A stretch of DNA of 64,000 nucleotides from NCBI GenBank assembly GCA_019417325.1, contig DXVO01000001.1:62001-126000 (forward strand), written 5' to 3'. This stretch comes from Parabacteroides sp. (GTDB taxonomy: Bacteria; Bacteroidota; Bacteroidia; Bacteroidales; Tannerellaceae). Under the pieces are notes generated by a model, which made no database searches, was not told the origin of the DNA, and was given only the letters and a program-made list of their open reading frames with translations. Numbering within the stretch: the stretch's first letter is position 1; each line of letters begins with the position of its first letter. This document shows positions 1 to 8,920 of this stretch, one piece after another. Made by a program: the position numbers and the translations under genes.

Positions 1-1863
1 AGTCGCATTCTGTTTTTCCCAGTAAGCGCCACCCATATCCCAGTTGGCAAACCACATTTCTTCCGTTTCCAGATACTGCATTTCCATATTGAAGATACCA
101 TCATGGGCAATAAAGGCTTTAAAGCGTTTGTTGTGATGTCCTGCTAACCAATATACAGAGAAACCTCCGAAGCTTGCGCCGACACATCCTAAGCGATCCT
201 TATCAACAAAAGGTTCTTTGGCCATTTCGTCAATAGCAGTAAAATAGTCCTTCATACACTGACCGCCATAATCGCCACTAATCTGCTCGTTCCATTCTAA
301 ACCAAATCCGGGAAGTCCCCTACGGTTCGGAGCTACCACAATATAATCATTGGCTGCCATAATCTGCATATTCCAGCGATAAGACCAGAACTGGCTTACC
401 GGACTTTGAGGTCCGCCTTCACAGAACAACAAAGTCGGATATTTTTTATCCGGATCAAAATGAGGAGGATAAATCACCCAGGTAAGCATCTGTTTGCCAT
501 CTGTCGTTTTCATCCAGCGTCCCTCTACTTTACCCATATCCAACTGATCATAAATCTGCTTGTTCTCGAAAGTTAACTGAGCAATCTTATTATTATCATT
601 CAAGTCTATCGAATAGATCTCGTCTCCCATACTCAACGAATGACGCTGGGCTATCAGTTTATTATCACCCAAGAGAGCAACAGAGGAATAATCATACATA
701 CCGGACGTCAGAGGTTGAACTTTATTTCCGGCATTAACATCGACCTTATAAACCTGGAACTCACCATGCCATACACCCGTAAAGTAAATATCTTTTGAAT
801 CCGCACTCCAACAATAACTATCTACATTGGAATCAAACTCTTTACTCACAAACGTTTTTCCACCTGTTTCCAGATTCATAACCATCAGGCGGTTCTGGTC
901 TGCCTCATAGCCATCACGCTCCATACTCAACCAGGCTACACATTTACCGTCCGGTGAATATTTAGGATTGGTATCATATCCCATATTCCCCTCTGTTATA
1001 TTTACAGTCTGTTTGGTATTCAAGTCATATACATAGATGTCCGAGTTTGTGGAGATAGCATAATCTTTACCTGTCTTTTTACGGGATGTATAAGCAACTT
1101 TATCAGAAGTCGTATTCCAGGCAAGTTGTTCGATTCCCCCAAAAGGCTTCATTGGCGATTCGAAAGGCTCACCTTCCATAATATCTACCGGTGCAGAGAT
1201 TTTCTTTCCGTCAAAATCTGCAATAAAAGGATGCGGAGCCGTTGTCACCCATTCGTCCCAATGTTTGTACATCAGGTCTGTAACAATAATACCAGTAGCC
1301 TTATCCAAATCCGGGTATTTGTCAGCAGTACTTTTTACTGTTTTCACCTGTGATATAAATAAAACCTTTTTTTCATCCGGTGAAAAAGCAAAACCTTCTA
1401 TATTCCCGTCATAATTTGAAAGTTGCTTACGATCGCTCCCGTCCGGATTCATCTCCCAAAGCTGGCTGCTGCCACTTTCATTACAAAGGAAAGCTATTTT
1501 TTTCCCTCCTTTTATCCAAACGGCTTCATTTTCGGAATACCCAGTTTTCGTAATCTGCTTGTTGTCCGTTCCGTCCGCATTCATCACAAAGACTTCACGA
1601 TTGCTCTTGTTTTCCGGTATGCTGTAATATGCCACCGTATACACCACTTTCTTCCCATCCGGCGATACATTCATGCCGCCGATTCGTCCCATTGCCCAGA
1701 GAACTTCCGGGGTCATACGGCCTTCTTTCACTTGAATGTCCGAACGTCCGATAATGTCACCATTGCCAGTGGCATTTGCATTTTGTTTCACATCCGTTTT
1801 CAAGCTGCAAGCTCCTAATAATACAGATGTTGCCATAACCATTACTCCGACTGTTTTATTCAT
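1..1863 (-). CDS. S9 family peptidase (prolyl oligopeptidase type), 3' end outside window
   Basis: A secreted or lipid-anchored serine peptidase that probably cleaves peptides, perhaps after proline or dipeptides. The frame is open for 621 codons from an ATG at 1861-1863 and runs off the left edge, so the C-terminal part carrying the catalytic Asp and His is not seen. The start is followed by a lipoprotein-like signal (MATSVLLGACSLK). The middle resembles the TolB/WD40-like propeller of S9 enzymes. The catalytic region is clear: GASFGGFSVYW puts the nucleophile Ser at residue 564 in a GxSxGG elbow. It is transcribed divergently from the SPOR-domain lipoprotein, with 86 bp between the starts. 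Family assignment is secure; the specificity is not. Confidence 0.9.
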   Translation of the reverse strand, partial: MNKTVGVMVMATSVLLGACSLKTDVKQNANATGNGDIIGRSDIQVKEGRMTPEVLWAMGRIGGMNVSPDGKKVVYTVAYYSIPENKSNREVFVMNADGTDNKQITKTGYSENEAVWIKGGKKIAFLCNESGSSQLWEMNPDGSDRKQLSNYDGNIEGFAFSPDEKKVLFISQVKTVKSTADKYPDLDKATGIIVTDLMYKHWDEWVTTAPHPFIADFDGKKISAPVDIMEGEPFESPMKPFGGIEQLAWNTTSDKVAYTSRKKTGKDYAISTNSDIYVYDLNTKQTVNITEGNMGYDTNPKYSPDGKCVAWLSMERDGYEADQNRLMVMNLETGGKTFVSKEFDSNVDSYCWSADSKDIYFTGVWHGEFQVYKVDVNAGNKVQPLTSGMYDYSSVALLGDNKLIAQRHSLSMGDEIYSIDLNDNNKIAQLTFENKQIYDQLDMGKVEGRWMKTTDGKQMLTWVIYPPHFDPDKKYPTLLFCEGGPQSPVSQFWSYRWNMQIMAANDYIVVAPNRRGLPGFGLEWNEQISGDYGGQCMKDYFTAIDEMAKEPFVDKDRLGCVGASFGGFSVYWLAGHHNKRFKAFIAHDGIFNMEMQYLETEEMWFANWDMGGAYWEKQNAT

Positions 1864-1914
1864 GTAATTTATATTATATTGTGTTTTGGGTACGAAATTA
1901 GTAAATATAATTTA

Positions 1915-1922
1915 TATCTTTG
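1915..1922 (+). promoter_or_regulatory. Bacteroidales -7 box for the SPOR lipoprotein gene
   Basis: TATCTTTG matches the Bacteroides sigma-ABfr -7 consensus TAnnTTTG and lies 27 bases before the ATG at 1950. No convincing TTG -33 element is seen at the usual 19-21 base spacing. Confidence 0.4.
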
Positions 1923-1949
1923 CACTACTAAATTTAAGAACTGAACAGT

Positions 1950-2438
1950 ATGAACAAGATTTGGTTATTTGGAGCCTCTCTGTGTATGATTTTAGCATTA
2001 GGCTCATGTAAACCTAAACAGAGCGCTTATAAAGCTGCCTACGAACAGGCAAAAGAAAAAGAAACGACAGCTCCTGTTGAGGTAATTGAAGAACAAGAAA
2101 CTGTTGAAGAAGTTACTCCGGTTTCAAAACCCAGAGTATCAAGTGTTACCACACGTACGGAAAAGATCAATGCAGCACAGGGTGAAGATGCAAGCAGATT
2201 GAAACGCTTCAGCGTAGTAGTTGGAAGTTTCAAGAATAAAACGAATGCTTATTCCCTGAAAGAACGTATGCAAAACGACGGCTATAATGCTGTTTTAGGT
2301 GAAAACGAACAAGGTATGTTGCGTGTAATCGTTGCCAGCTTCGATAATAAAGCGGATGCAGCAGAAAGCCGTAACGCTATCAAAGCCAAATATGCTCCTA
2401 ACTTCCAGGATGCCTGGATTCTGGAGCGTCAGTATTAA
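1950..2438 (+). CDS. SPOR domain-containing lipoprotein
   Basis: A 162-residue envelope protein. Residues 1-20 form a lipoprotein signal with a lipobox ending in GSC (Cys20). A low-complexity Glu/Val/Thr linker follows (about 35-70). The C-terminal 80 residues match the SPOR peptidoglycan-binding fold: the stretch FSVVVGSFKNKTNAYSLKER opens it and RVIVASFDNKADAAESRN is the second half. SPOR domains bind denuded septal peptidoglycan, so a role in cell-wall or division biology is likely but not shown. It is followed by a strong terminator, so it is probably monocistronic. Confidence 0.85.
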   Translation: MNKIWLFGASLCMILALGSCKPKQSAYKAAYEQAKEKETTAPVEVIEEQETVEEVTPVSKPRVSSVTTRTEKINAAQGEDASRLKRFSVVVGSFKNKTNAYSLKERMQNDGYNAVLGENEQGMLRVIVASFDNKADAAESRNAIKAKYAPNFQDAWILERQY

Positions 2439-2485
2439 TACCGGCTGCCAAACAGAGGTTTACAATCAAATACACAATAAATACC

Positions 2486-2516
2486 AAAAGGGGTTGCTTG
2501 CAAGCAGCCCCTTTTT
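2486..2516 (+). terminator. Rho-independent terminator after the SPOR lipoprotein gene
   Basis: A 30-base near-perfect palindrome with 15-base arms, one G.U wobble and essentially no loop. It starts AAAAGGGG and ends CCCCTTTTT. It may also act on the opposite strand for the small minus-strand gene ending at 2530. Confidence 0.85.
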
Positions 2517-2529
2517 AGTTTGATTCAGT

Positions 2530-2706
2530 TTATCCTCTGCTATCCATACTGTTTTTATCCGGATTTATCTCTTTTACGGCATCTTCTACCTCTTTGTCTG
2601 TTATCGGCATTACTACCGAAACTTGTTGTACCGGATATTTCTCTTTTTCCCGCTCTTCTGCTTTAGACTCTGCATTTTCAGGAATTCTGGTCTGATCTTT
2701 ATTCAT
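2530..2706 (-). CDS. small charged hypothetical protein (58 aa)
   Basis: A 58-codon frame starting at ATG 2704-2706 and ending in TAA at 2530-2532. The product is very hydrophilic: an N-terminal Glu/Lys-rich stretch (ESKAEEREKEKYPVQQ), then VSVVMPITDKEVEDAVKEINPDK. It has no signal peptide or membrane segment. I recognise no family. It sits between a terminator and the divergent cupin gene, so it would have its own transcript. Codon use looks like its neighbours. Support is an uninterrupted frame in an otherwise empty gap, so confidence is moderate. Confidence 0.5.
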   Translation of the reverse strand: MNKDQTRIPENAESKAEEREKEKYPVQQVSVVMPITDKEVEDAVKEINPDKNSMDSRG

Positions 2707-2786
2707 AGGCGTTTTTTATTGATGTTTCTTTATTATCCAACAAAGGATTAAAGAGGAAGGTTCATAAGGCTTTCTGCATTATTTTG

Positions 2787-2794
2787 TACATTTG
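2787..2794 (+). promoter_or_regulatory. -7 box for the cupin gene
   Basis: TACATTTG fits TAnnTTTG and lies 24 bases before the ATG at 2819. No clear -33 TTG was found. Confidence 0.35.
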
Positions 2795-2818
2795 TGTCTT
2801 ACTTAATCCATCATTCAC

Positions 2819-3283
2819 ATGCAAATCATTAATGAACAACTATTAAACGAAACAACGGAACGTGCCAAACAATCTCCACGGCTCCGTATGAATTATAACT
2901 TCCATGAAAAACTGGATGACCCGGTCAACCGTCTGATTAATGCAATGGAACCCGGAACTTATCTACGTCCTCACCGCCATCTCGATCCGGATAAAGACGA
3001 AATATTTTTATTATTACGTGGAAAAGTGATCGTTTTTCTTTTTGATGCGGATGGAAACGTTACTGAAAAACTAATTCTGGACCCCAAAGCAGGAACATAC
3101 GGCGCAGAAATAAAAGCAGGGGTATGGCACGGATTGTTAGTGCTGGAATCGGGGTCTGTAGTATACGAAATCAAGCAGGGGCCATTTGTTCCGCTATCTC
3201 CCGAAAACTTTGCTCCATGGAGTCCGGCAGCAGAAGATACGGAAGGATGCCGCGCGTATATGGAATGGTTGGCAAAACAATAA
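2819..3283 (+). CDS. WbuC family cupin fold metalloprotein
   Basis: A 154-residue cytoplasmic cupin. The start MQIINEQLLNETTERAKQSP, the metal-site motif RPHRHLDPDKDEIFLLLRG and the second cupin motif GVWHGLLVLESGSVVYEIKQGP agree with the WbuC family, often found near polysaccharide genes but also standing alone. Its reaction is not established. The His pair in RPHRH, the Glu in DEIF and the His in VWHG are the expected metal ligands. No signal peptide. It lies 94 bp upstream of a NigD-like lipoprotein gene on the same strand, without a visible terminator between them. Confidence 0.8.
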   Translation: MQIINEQLLNETTERAKQSPRLRMNYNFHEKLDDPVNRLINAMEPGTYLRPHRHLDPDKDEIFLLLRGKVIVFLFDADGNVTEKLILDPKAGTYGAEIKAGVWHGLLVLESGSVVYEIKQGPFVPLSPENFAPWSPAAEDTEGCRAYMEWLAKQ

Positions 3284-3377
3284 GCAATCTATCAAATAAG
3301 GTTATAAGTAAAGACAGAAAGAACCTTACTGAAAACAGGAGCCACAAGTCGATCGCGAATTAAAATGACAAATAATT

Positions 3378-4109
3378 ATGAAAACAACAAATTTATCCAG
3401 AATACTATCGTTCCTCTGTTTCATAATCGGTTTTGCGTGCTGCAACAATAAAGACGATAATTCCAGAGGTTTTATGCAAGAAGCTACAATTATAGGTGAT
3501 TCTACAAATGGTTACTACTGTTATATGGATGGTGGAGGATTGGCGATTTCTTATGACAGGAGCCTTGAAGGTATAGAAAGGGGATACTTCTCTTTCAATT
3601 ACATGGAAGATGACTGGACTACTGCTGGTGATATAATCTATATCAATAATGCCCATGTTTATCCTTATTCAATCTATGATGTGATTCATCCAATCAGCAT
3701 AGAAGAAGCAGAGAGCAAACATATCACCGACAAAGATAGCTGCTTGGTTCCTCCACTCTTCTCGTTAGATTATGGGTATCGTGGTTACTTCGATTTAAAT
3801 ACAGGATTATCGACTGTAAATTCGGCGAATGGGGAAAAAATTCCGGCAAAGCTCAATATGGTATATAATCCGGCAAAACAAACTACAGACACTTTATTCT
3901 TACAATTCTGTTATAACCCGAGTATACCAGATAATTTAACGAATACAAATGTTGATTACGGTTCTGTCTCATGCGACATTTCTTCTTTAGCTACCCTTAA
4001 ACAGTGGGGCGATTCGGTTACTATCGTTATAGAAGCAGGAGATAAAAACAGGCATTTGACTAAAATCAGTAAAAATGATTTTTTTAAGCCGGAAATAAAA
4101 GTAAAGTAA
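3378..4109 (+). CDS. NigD-like lipoprotein
   Basis: A 243-residue predicted lipoprotein: the signal region FLCFIIGFACCNNKDD has its lipobox Cys at about residue 22. The two-part layout fits Bacteroidales NigD-like proteins: an N-terminal small beta domain (YYCYMDGGGLAISYD to YIYINNAHVYPYS), then a C-terminal beta-sandwich region with NMVYNPAKQTTDTLFLQFCYN. Their function is not firmly known. The family call rests on layout and recalled similarity, so it is moderate. It probably ends at the hairpin at 4216-4259. Confidence 0.6.
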   Translation: MKTTNLSRILSFLCFIIGFACCNNKDDNSRGFMQEATIIGDSTNGYYCYMDGGGLAISYDRSLEGIERGYFSFNYMEDDWTTAGDIIYINNAHVYPYSIYDVIHPISIEEAESKHITDKDSCLVPPLFSLDYGYRGYFDLNTGLSTVNSANGEKIPAKLNMVYNPAKQTTDTLFLQFCYNPSIPDNLTNTNVDYGSVSCDISSLATLKQWGDSVTIVIEAGDKNRHLTKISKNDFFKPEIKVK

Positions 4110-4215
4110 TAAATTAAAAGTATGATATGGCTTGTGTTATCAAAATAATCCTATTTATATTTTTACGGATATCTACTATTTCGTTCCGTACGAACTAAGT
4201 CATTTCCCAATAAAC

Positions 4216-4259
4216 AATGCGTCAAATGTATAGATTAATAAATATACTTTTGACGCATT
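4216..4259. terminator. Bidirectional terminator between convergent genes
   Basis: Two 17-base arms (4216-4232 and 4243-4259) with one mismatch and a 10-base AT-rich loop. The arms begin AATGCGTCAAA. The hairpin lies between the NigD-like gene (+) and the reductase gene (-), which both run into it. Confidence 0.75.
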
Positions 4260-4268
4260 TCTATAAAT

Positions 4269-4919
4269 TCAATATCCTAACGTAAAACGTTCCCGATGAT
4301 GTTTTTCCTGTTCCAACTCATCAATCATTGCAACGGCAAAGTCTTCTACGGAAATATTACTTTCACCCTTTTCATCAACCACTAAAGAGTCTTTTCCCAA
4401 ACGGAATTTTCCGGTACGTTCACCGGGGACCATATTAGCCGCCGGACTTAGAAAGACCCAATCAATAGTCTTTTCCGGAAGAAGATAATCCATATAAACC
4501 TTAGCCAGACTCCGGATTCCCGGTAATAAATGTTTAGGGACATCCTCCTCATCCATCAATAATTTACCTGGTGCAACCTGCAAACTGCCGGCCCCTCCAA
4601 CCATAAGTAAACGGGGAATACCGGATTTACGGACTGCATTTAAAATGGCTGTATATCCATCCAATGTTTCCTGATATATATCCGGATTTTTCCAACCGGG
4701 ATTAAAAGCACTAATCAAAGCATCTTCCCCTTTTAATTGGGCAGACAAAAAATCGACATCCGTAGCATCTCCTTCCACCACCATCAGTTTCGGATTATCG
4801 ATGGTCAATTTTGCTGCATTCCGGACAATTGCTTTAACTTCATGCCCTCTGTTCAAAGCTTCTTTTAATAGGGCCGACCCTACATAACCGGAAGCACCAA
4901 TAAGAACTATTTTCTTCAT
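4269..4919 (-). CDS. NAD(P)-binding Rossmann-fold reductase (atypical SDR)
   Basis: A 216-residue cytoplasmic protein of the NAD(P)H-binding, atypical short-chain dehydrogenase type. The N-terminal nucleotide-binding motif is IGASGYVGSALL (GxxGxxG) at residues 7-18, followed by the second strand RGHEVKAIVRN. The motif GDATD and the stretch LISAFNPGW are usual for this family. There is no clear YxxxK catalytic pair, which is normal for this subgroup. Substrate unknown. It stands alone between two terminator-flanked units. Confidence 0.8.
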   Translation of the reverse strand: MKKIVLIGASGYVGSALLKEALNRGHEVKAIVRNAAKLTIDNPKLMVVEGDATDVDFLSAQLKGEDALISAFNPGWKNPDIYQETLDGYTAILNAVRKSGIPRLLMVGGAGSLQVAPGKLLMDEEDVPKHLLPGIRSLAKVYMDYLLPEKTIDWVFLSPAANMVPGERTGKFRLGKDSLVVDEKGESNISVEDFAVAMIDELEQEKHHRERFTLGY

Positions 4920-4970
4920 GACTCCATTATTTATGTTATATCATAATAACAAAGTAATACATGCTTTTGA

Positions 4971-5789
4971 TTATTTTTGAAAGACCTTTGTTCCTTTTAT
5001 TATTACATCATTCAACGGACGGTCATTTTTGTCTGTTTTTACAAGAGACATTTTTTCAACAATATCAAACCCTTCAGTCACTTCTCCGAAGATGGTAACC
5101 GAACCGTCCAAATGAGGAACACCCCCGATTGTCTTATAAATTTCCCGGCGGTCGTCTGGTATTCTATAATATCCTAACACATCTAATGTATCCTCAACCA
5201 TGACTAAAGTACGATTTTCGAGTTCCGTTTTCATCGAATCGGCGGCAAACGCCGGATTTTCCTTTATCAGGCGATTCTGAAATTTATAAAACAACCAGTT
5301 ACGGCGTATTTCATTAATACGGGCTTCTTTTTCCTCCAGTTCTTTATCCGTAAGTTTCTTTCCCTGGACAAAACAAAATTGAGTACCGGCAGAAAGACGC
5401 TCCCAATTCGCACTATCCGGTTCTTTGGCATCAATCAGAGCCCCCCGTTTATTAAAATGATTTGGCAGTATCTCTGCAGGGACCGTATATCCCCCGTCTC
5501 CATCCCCATATAATGCACCCGGTTCGCGCTTCTTACTTTCCGGGTCACCTCCTTGTACGACAAAATCTTTTATAATGCGATGGAAAAGCATCCCTTTGTA
5601 TTCACCGGAGCGGCATAATTTAATGAAGTTATCACGGTGGAGCGGCGTATCATCATACAACATAACCGTTACATTCCCCATGGAAGTTGCTACTGTTACA
5701 TACACAGGTTTGGATGGATCCAATGGTTTCTCCTTACAAGCGGGCAAAATCAACAATCCTAAAAAGAGAGATAGTAATAGCTTTTTCAT
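4971..5789 (-). CDS. cyclophilin-type peptidyl-prolyl isomerase lipoprotein with internal insertion
   Basis: Catalyses cis-trans isomerisation of prolyl bonds in envelope proteins. The start was set at ATG 5787-5789 (272 aa) because it gives a proper lipoprotein signal (LLILPACKEK); an ATG 30 bases upstream is possible. The cyclophilin core begins at VYVTVATSMGNV. The catalytic segment FHRIIKDFVVQGGD includes Arg71, and SAGTQFCFVQ is the conserved core strand. Between that strand (about residue 142) and GGVPHLDGSVTIFGEV (from 222) lies an extra charged, helical segment of about 75 residues, absent from a minimal cyclophilin. A TATCTTTG -7 box on the minus strand at 5817-5824 fits as its promoter. 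Confidence 0.9.
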   Translation of the reverse strand: MKKLLLSLFLGLLILPACKEKPLDPSKPVYVTVATSMGNVTVMLYDDTPLHRDNFIKLCRSGEYKGMLFHRIIKDFVVQGGDPESKKREPGALYGDGDGGYTVPAEILPNHFNKRGALIDAKEPDSANWERLSAGTQFCFVQGKKLTDKELEEKEARINEIRRNWLFYKFQNRLIKENPAFAADSMKTELENRTLVMVEDTLDVLGYYRIPDDRREIYKTIGGVPHLDGSVTIFGEVTEGFDIVEKMSLVKTDKNDRPLNDVIIKGTKVFQK

Positions 5790-5916
5790 ATCATACATAA
5801 CTTTTAAATAAGAATACAAAGATACCTTATTCTACGATTCATTAACCCCACCCTATTTATATTCTGCACGTATTGATTTCTATAAGATACAGCATCTATT
5901 AACAATTTACACATTA

Positions 5917-5948
5917 TTTGTTTGTATAATTTTTATTTTTTATATTTG
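5917..5948 (+). promoter_or_regulatory. Promoter of the PIF1-like helicase gene
   Basis: TTTG at 5917-5920 and TATATTTG at 5941-5948 with 20 bases between them match the Bacteroides TTTG/TAnnTTTG promoter. The -7 box ends 27 bases before the ATG at 5976. Confidence 0.55.
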
Positions 5949-5975
5949 TGATTATTAACAAGACCGTAAACGACC

Positions 5976-8099
5976 ATGCAAACAAATGAACAATTTGACC
6001 TTGCCTTCAACCTATTACAGAATACCGGAACCAATCTTTTTTTAACGGGAAAAGCAGGAACAGGCAAAACTACATTTTTAAAAAAGCTCAAAGAAATATC
6101 ACCGAAACGCATGATTGTTGTCGCACCGACCGGAGTTGCAGCCATCAATGCTGGAGGGGTAACCGTGCACTCTTTTTTCCAATTGCCATTCGGTCCCTAT
6201 CTTCCGGGCAATACAGGTGATAATCATTCGCAGACAGACTTCAAAAAGCAATTCCGGAAAGACAAGATAAATATTATCCGGAGTATGGACCTTCTTGTTA
6301 TAGATGAAGTCAGCATGGTCCGTGCAGACTTGTTGGATGCCATCAGCGATATTCTACGAAGATATAAGGACCATAATAAACCTTTCGGAGGAGTTCAGTT
6401 ATTACTAATCGGCGATTTGCAGCAGCTTGCTCCGGTCGCAAAAGATGATGAGTGGAATCTTTTAAAAGAACATTATCCGTCTACTTTCTTTTTCGACAGT
6501 AAAGCGCTGTCCGAAAGCAATTATTTCTGTATTGAACTGACTAAAGTCTACCGGCAAAACGATACGAACTTCATCTCTTTACTGAACAAAATACGCGAAA
6601 ACTGCTTCGATGACGAGACATTACAGGCTTTAAACCAACGGTATATTCCTGATTTCCATCCGGAGGATTCTTCAGGATATATAACCCTGACGACACATAA
6701 CTACCAGTCCCAACAAATCAATAACCGAAAGTTGTCTGAACTCCCCGGTCAGGCTTATACCTTCCATGCGGAAATAAATAATGATTTTCCGGAGTACTCC
6801 TACCCGACCGACGAGAAATTGGTATTGAAACGGGGTGCACAAGTCATGTTTGTTAAGAACGACTCCTCACCGGAAAAAAGGTTCTATAATGGTAAAATAG
6901 GTAAAATCGCATTTATCAGTCCTGGCAAAATCATTGTAACAGATGAAAACGGTTTTGAAATTACAGTCGAAAAAGAAACCTGGGATAACGTAAAATACAC
7001 AATCAACAACGAAACAAAGGAAATCACAGAAACCATATCGGGTACATTTACCCAATATCCTTTGAAGACAGCCTGGGCAATTACTATACACAAAAGCCAG
7101 GGACTGACTTTCGAACATGCGATTATTGATGCTTCCGCCGCTTTCTCACATGGTCAGGTCTATGTAGCTTTAAGCCGTTGTAAAACATTGGATGGATTGG
7201 TTTTAAGCAGTCCTATCACGCGCAATGCCATGATAAATGATTACCGGATACAGGAATTTACCTCTTCCGTAGGCAACCGCAAACCCGGTGAAGAACAAAT
7301 ACAGGCTGCACAACAACAATACTTCACCGAGTTAATATCAGAATTATTTGATTTCAATCCACTACAACAACGTTTACAATATGCTGCTTTTGTAGTATAT
7401 AACAATTTGCAAAAACTCTATCCGGAGTTGAGCCTTCAATATTCCAATGCCCGCGACGTGTGCCGGGAAAACATCACGGAAGTCGGCGAACGTTTTATCC
7501 TGCAATTGAAACGAATGATTGCAGGAAATACAAACTATCTGCAAGATGAAGCCATACAGGAAAGGGTTAGGAAAGGGTGCTCTTATTTTTTAGAACAGAT
7601 AAAACAGGTATTTGATACGTTGCCGTCCTCACAAGAAATAGAAATCGACAATAAAGAAACACGCAAAACAGTTACCGGAGCATTAGATAAACTATTCGAC
7701 GACCTGAGAATAAAAAAACAAACTTTGAATGGCTGCCGGAATGGTTTCACTATCGCCTGTTACCTGTCCGAAAAGGCTAAAGCCTCTATCGAGACACCCC
7801 AGCCTCAAAACAAAAAACGAGCAGAAAAGGCACAGCGTCCTGCCAAGATGGATGTTTCCACCGATATTAAAAATCCCGAATTATATGCCAGTTTGCGTAA
7901 ATGGAGAAATGAACTCGCCAGCGAAAGGGATTTACCTGCTTATACCATATTACAGCAAAAAGCCCTTATTGGCATTGCCAACTCCATGCCCACCAATAGC
8001 CGGGAACTACTGGCAATACCCGGCATAGGGAAAAAAATCATTGCAAATTACGGGGCAATCTTATTAGAAATTGTCCAAAATTCACGCACACAAGAATAA
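5976..8099 (+). CDS. PIF1-like superfamily 1 DNA helicase with C-terminal HRDC domain
   Basis: A 707-residue ATP-dependent 5'-3' DNA helicase of the PIF1/RecD type, expected to act in recombination, repair or replication-fork passage. Walker A is GKAGTGKTTFLKK (about residues 25-37) and Walker B is LLVIDEVSM (about 105-113). QLLLIGDLQQLAPV is motif III. Motifs near the C-terminal half of the motor (TAWAITIHKSQGLTFEHAII, YVALSRC) complete the SF1 core. The last 75 residues (ELYASLRKWRNELASERDLP to LAIPGIGKKII) form an HRDC nucleic-acid-binding domain. This combination is common in Bacteroidetes. It is monocistronic, with its own promoter and terminator. Confidence 0.9.
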   Translation: MQTNEQFDLAFNLLQNTGTNLFLTGKAGTGKTTFLKKLKEISPKRMIVVAPTGVAAINAGGVTVHSFFQLPFGPYLPGNTGDNHSQTDFKKQFRKDKINIIRSMDLLVIDEVSMVRADLLDAISDILRRYKDHNKPFGGVQLLLIGDLQQLAPVAKDDEWNLLKEHYPSTFFFDSKALSESNYFCIELTKVYRQNDTNFISLLNKIRENCFDDETLQALNQRYIPDFHPEDSSGYITLTTHNYQSQQINNRKLSELPGQAYTFHAEINNDFPEYSYPTDEKLVLKRGAQVMFVKNDSSPEKRFYNGKIGKIAFISPGKIIVTDENGFEITVEKETWDNVKYTINNETKEITETISGTFTQYPLKTAWAITIHKSQGLTFEHAIIDASAAFSHGQVYVALSRCKTLDGLVLSSPITRNAMINDYRIQEFTSSVGNRKPGEEQIQAAQQQYFTELISELFDFNPLQQRLQYAAFVVYNNLQKLYPELSLQYSNARDVCRENITEVGERFILQLKRMIAGNTNYLQDEAIQERVRKGCSYFLEQIKQVFDTLPSSQEIEIDNKETRKTVTGALDKLFDDLRIKKQTLNGCRNGFTIACYLSEKAKASIETPQPQNKKRAEKAQRPAKMDVSTDIKNPELYASLRKWRNELASERDLPAYTILQQKALIGIANSMPTNSRELLAIPGIGKKIIANYGAILLEIVQNSRTQE

Positions 8100-8101
8100 C
8101 A

Positions 8102-8156
8102 AAAATCCGGTAAATACAAGCCGAATGATTCAGACCTGACATTTACCGGATTTTTT
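8102..8156. terminator. Bidirectional terminator
   Basis: Perfect 14-base arms (8102-8115 and 8141-8154; AAAATCCGGTAAAT and its complement) followed by T residues on both strands. It serves the helicase gene (+) and the DUF4923-like gene (-). Confidence 0.85.
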
Positions 8157-8173
8157 ATATTTCCCGTAAAAAA

Positions 8174-8794
8174 TTATTTCTTCAACTCAAACCCCAACAT
8201 CATTCCATCATACTGGCTCATCAGGCTATTAATTGTCTTCAATGTAGAATTACTGGAAACAGAAGACAGCTTGGATAAAAAGTCCAACAGCTTATCCGCA
8301 TTGAAAAGCAAAGAGAGTTGATCGCCGGATAAAACGACATTTGCAGTCATTGTTGTCAATTTAGATTTTCCCAGTTTCCCATAATGGAATTCTATAGTGC
8401 TCTCCTCCGCATTCACCGAATAGGTGCCACTCAATGTTTTACCTTTCAACTGACTGGTAAAAGTGCTGTCCGAGCTGAATGTATAATTAAACACGCCTTC
8501 TACAATACCGACTTTCGCACAATACTCGCTCAATTTCTTTTCCAATTCGGAAGAAGCGACACTTCCTGCTATATTTTTTAACGCATTATCCCCTTTAAGC
8601 TGCAACGCCGGATTTACATACGTCCAAGTCCCCTGCAAGCTCTCGGCTGTCAATTTACTCCCGCCGGTAACCGAAGTTATCGCATCCTTTACTGTGGAGG
8701 ATTTTAATATATCCTTCAAAGACTGACCATATGTTGTACCGGAAACCAATAACAAACCACATATGGCAATCGAAATAATCCCAATTTTCTTCAT
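8174..8794 (-). CDS. DUF4923-like secreted protein
   Basis: A 206-residue exported protein with a signal peptide (MKKIGIISIAICGLLLVSGTT) and a probable cleavage after YGQ. The body includes LQGTWTYVNPALQLKGDNAL, then a small beta-rich, lipocalin-like pattern (YTFSSDSTFTSQLKGKTLSGTY; EFHYGKLGKSKLTTMTANVV) and a helical C-terminus. This agrees with a Bacteroidales family I recall as DUF4923; function unknown. A TATATTTG -7 box on the minus strand at 8827-8834 fits as its promoter. Transcribed divergently from the MFS gene. Confidence 0.65.
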   Translation of the reverse strand: MKKIGIISIAICGLLLVSGTTYGQSLKDILKSSTVKDAITSVTGGSKLTAESLQGTWTYVNPALQLKGDNALKNIAGSVASSELEKKLSEYCAKVGIVEGVFNYTFSSDSTFTSQLKGKTLSGTYSVNAEESTIEFHYGKLGKSKLTTMTANVVLSGDQLSLLFNADKLLDFLSKLSSVSSNSTLKTINSLMSQYDGMMLGFELKK

Positions 8795-8920
8795 TGTTTA
8801 CTTCCTTTCGTCCTAATATAATTATACAAATATAAAAAGATTATCCCTATATTTGTTCAGTCTTTAGATATTCTTGAATAATGCCGACAACTAAAAGATT
8901 ACCGTATCATAAATAAAAGG

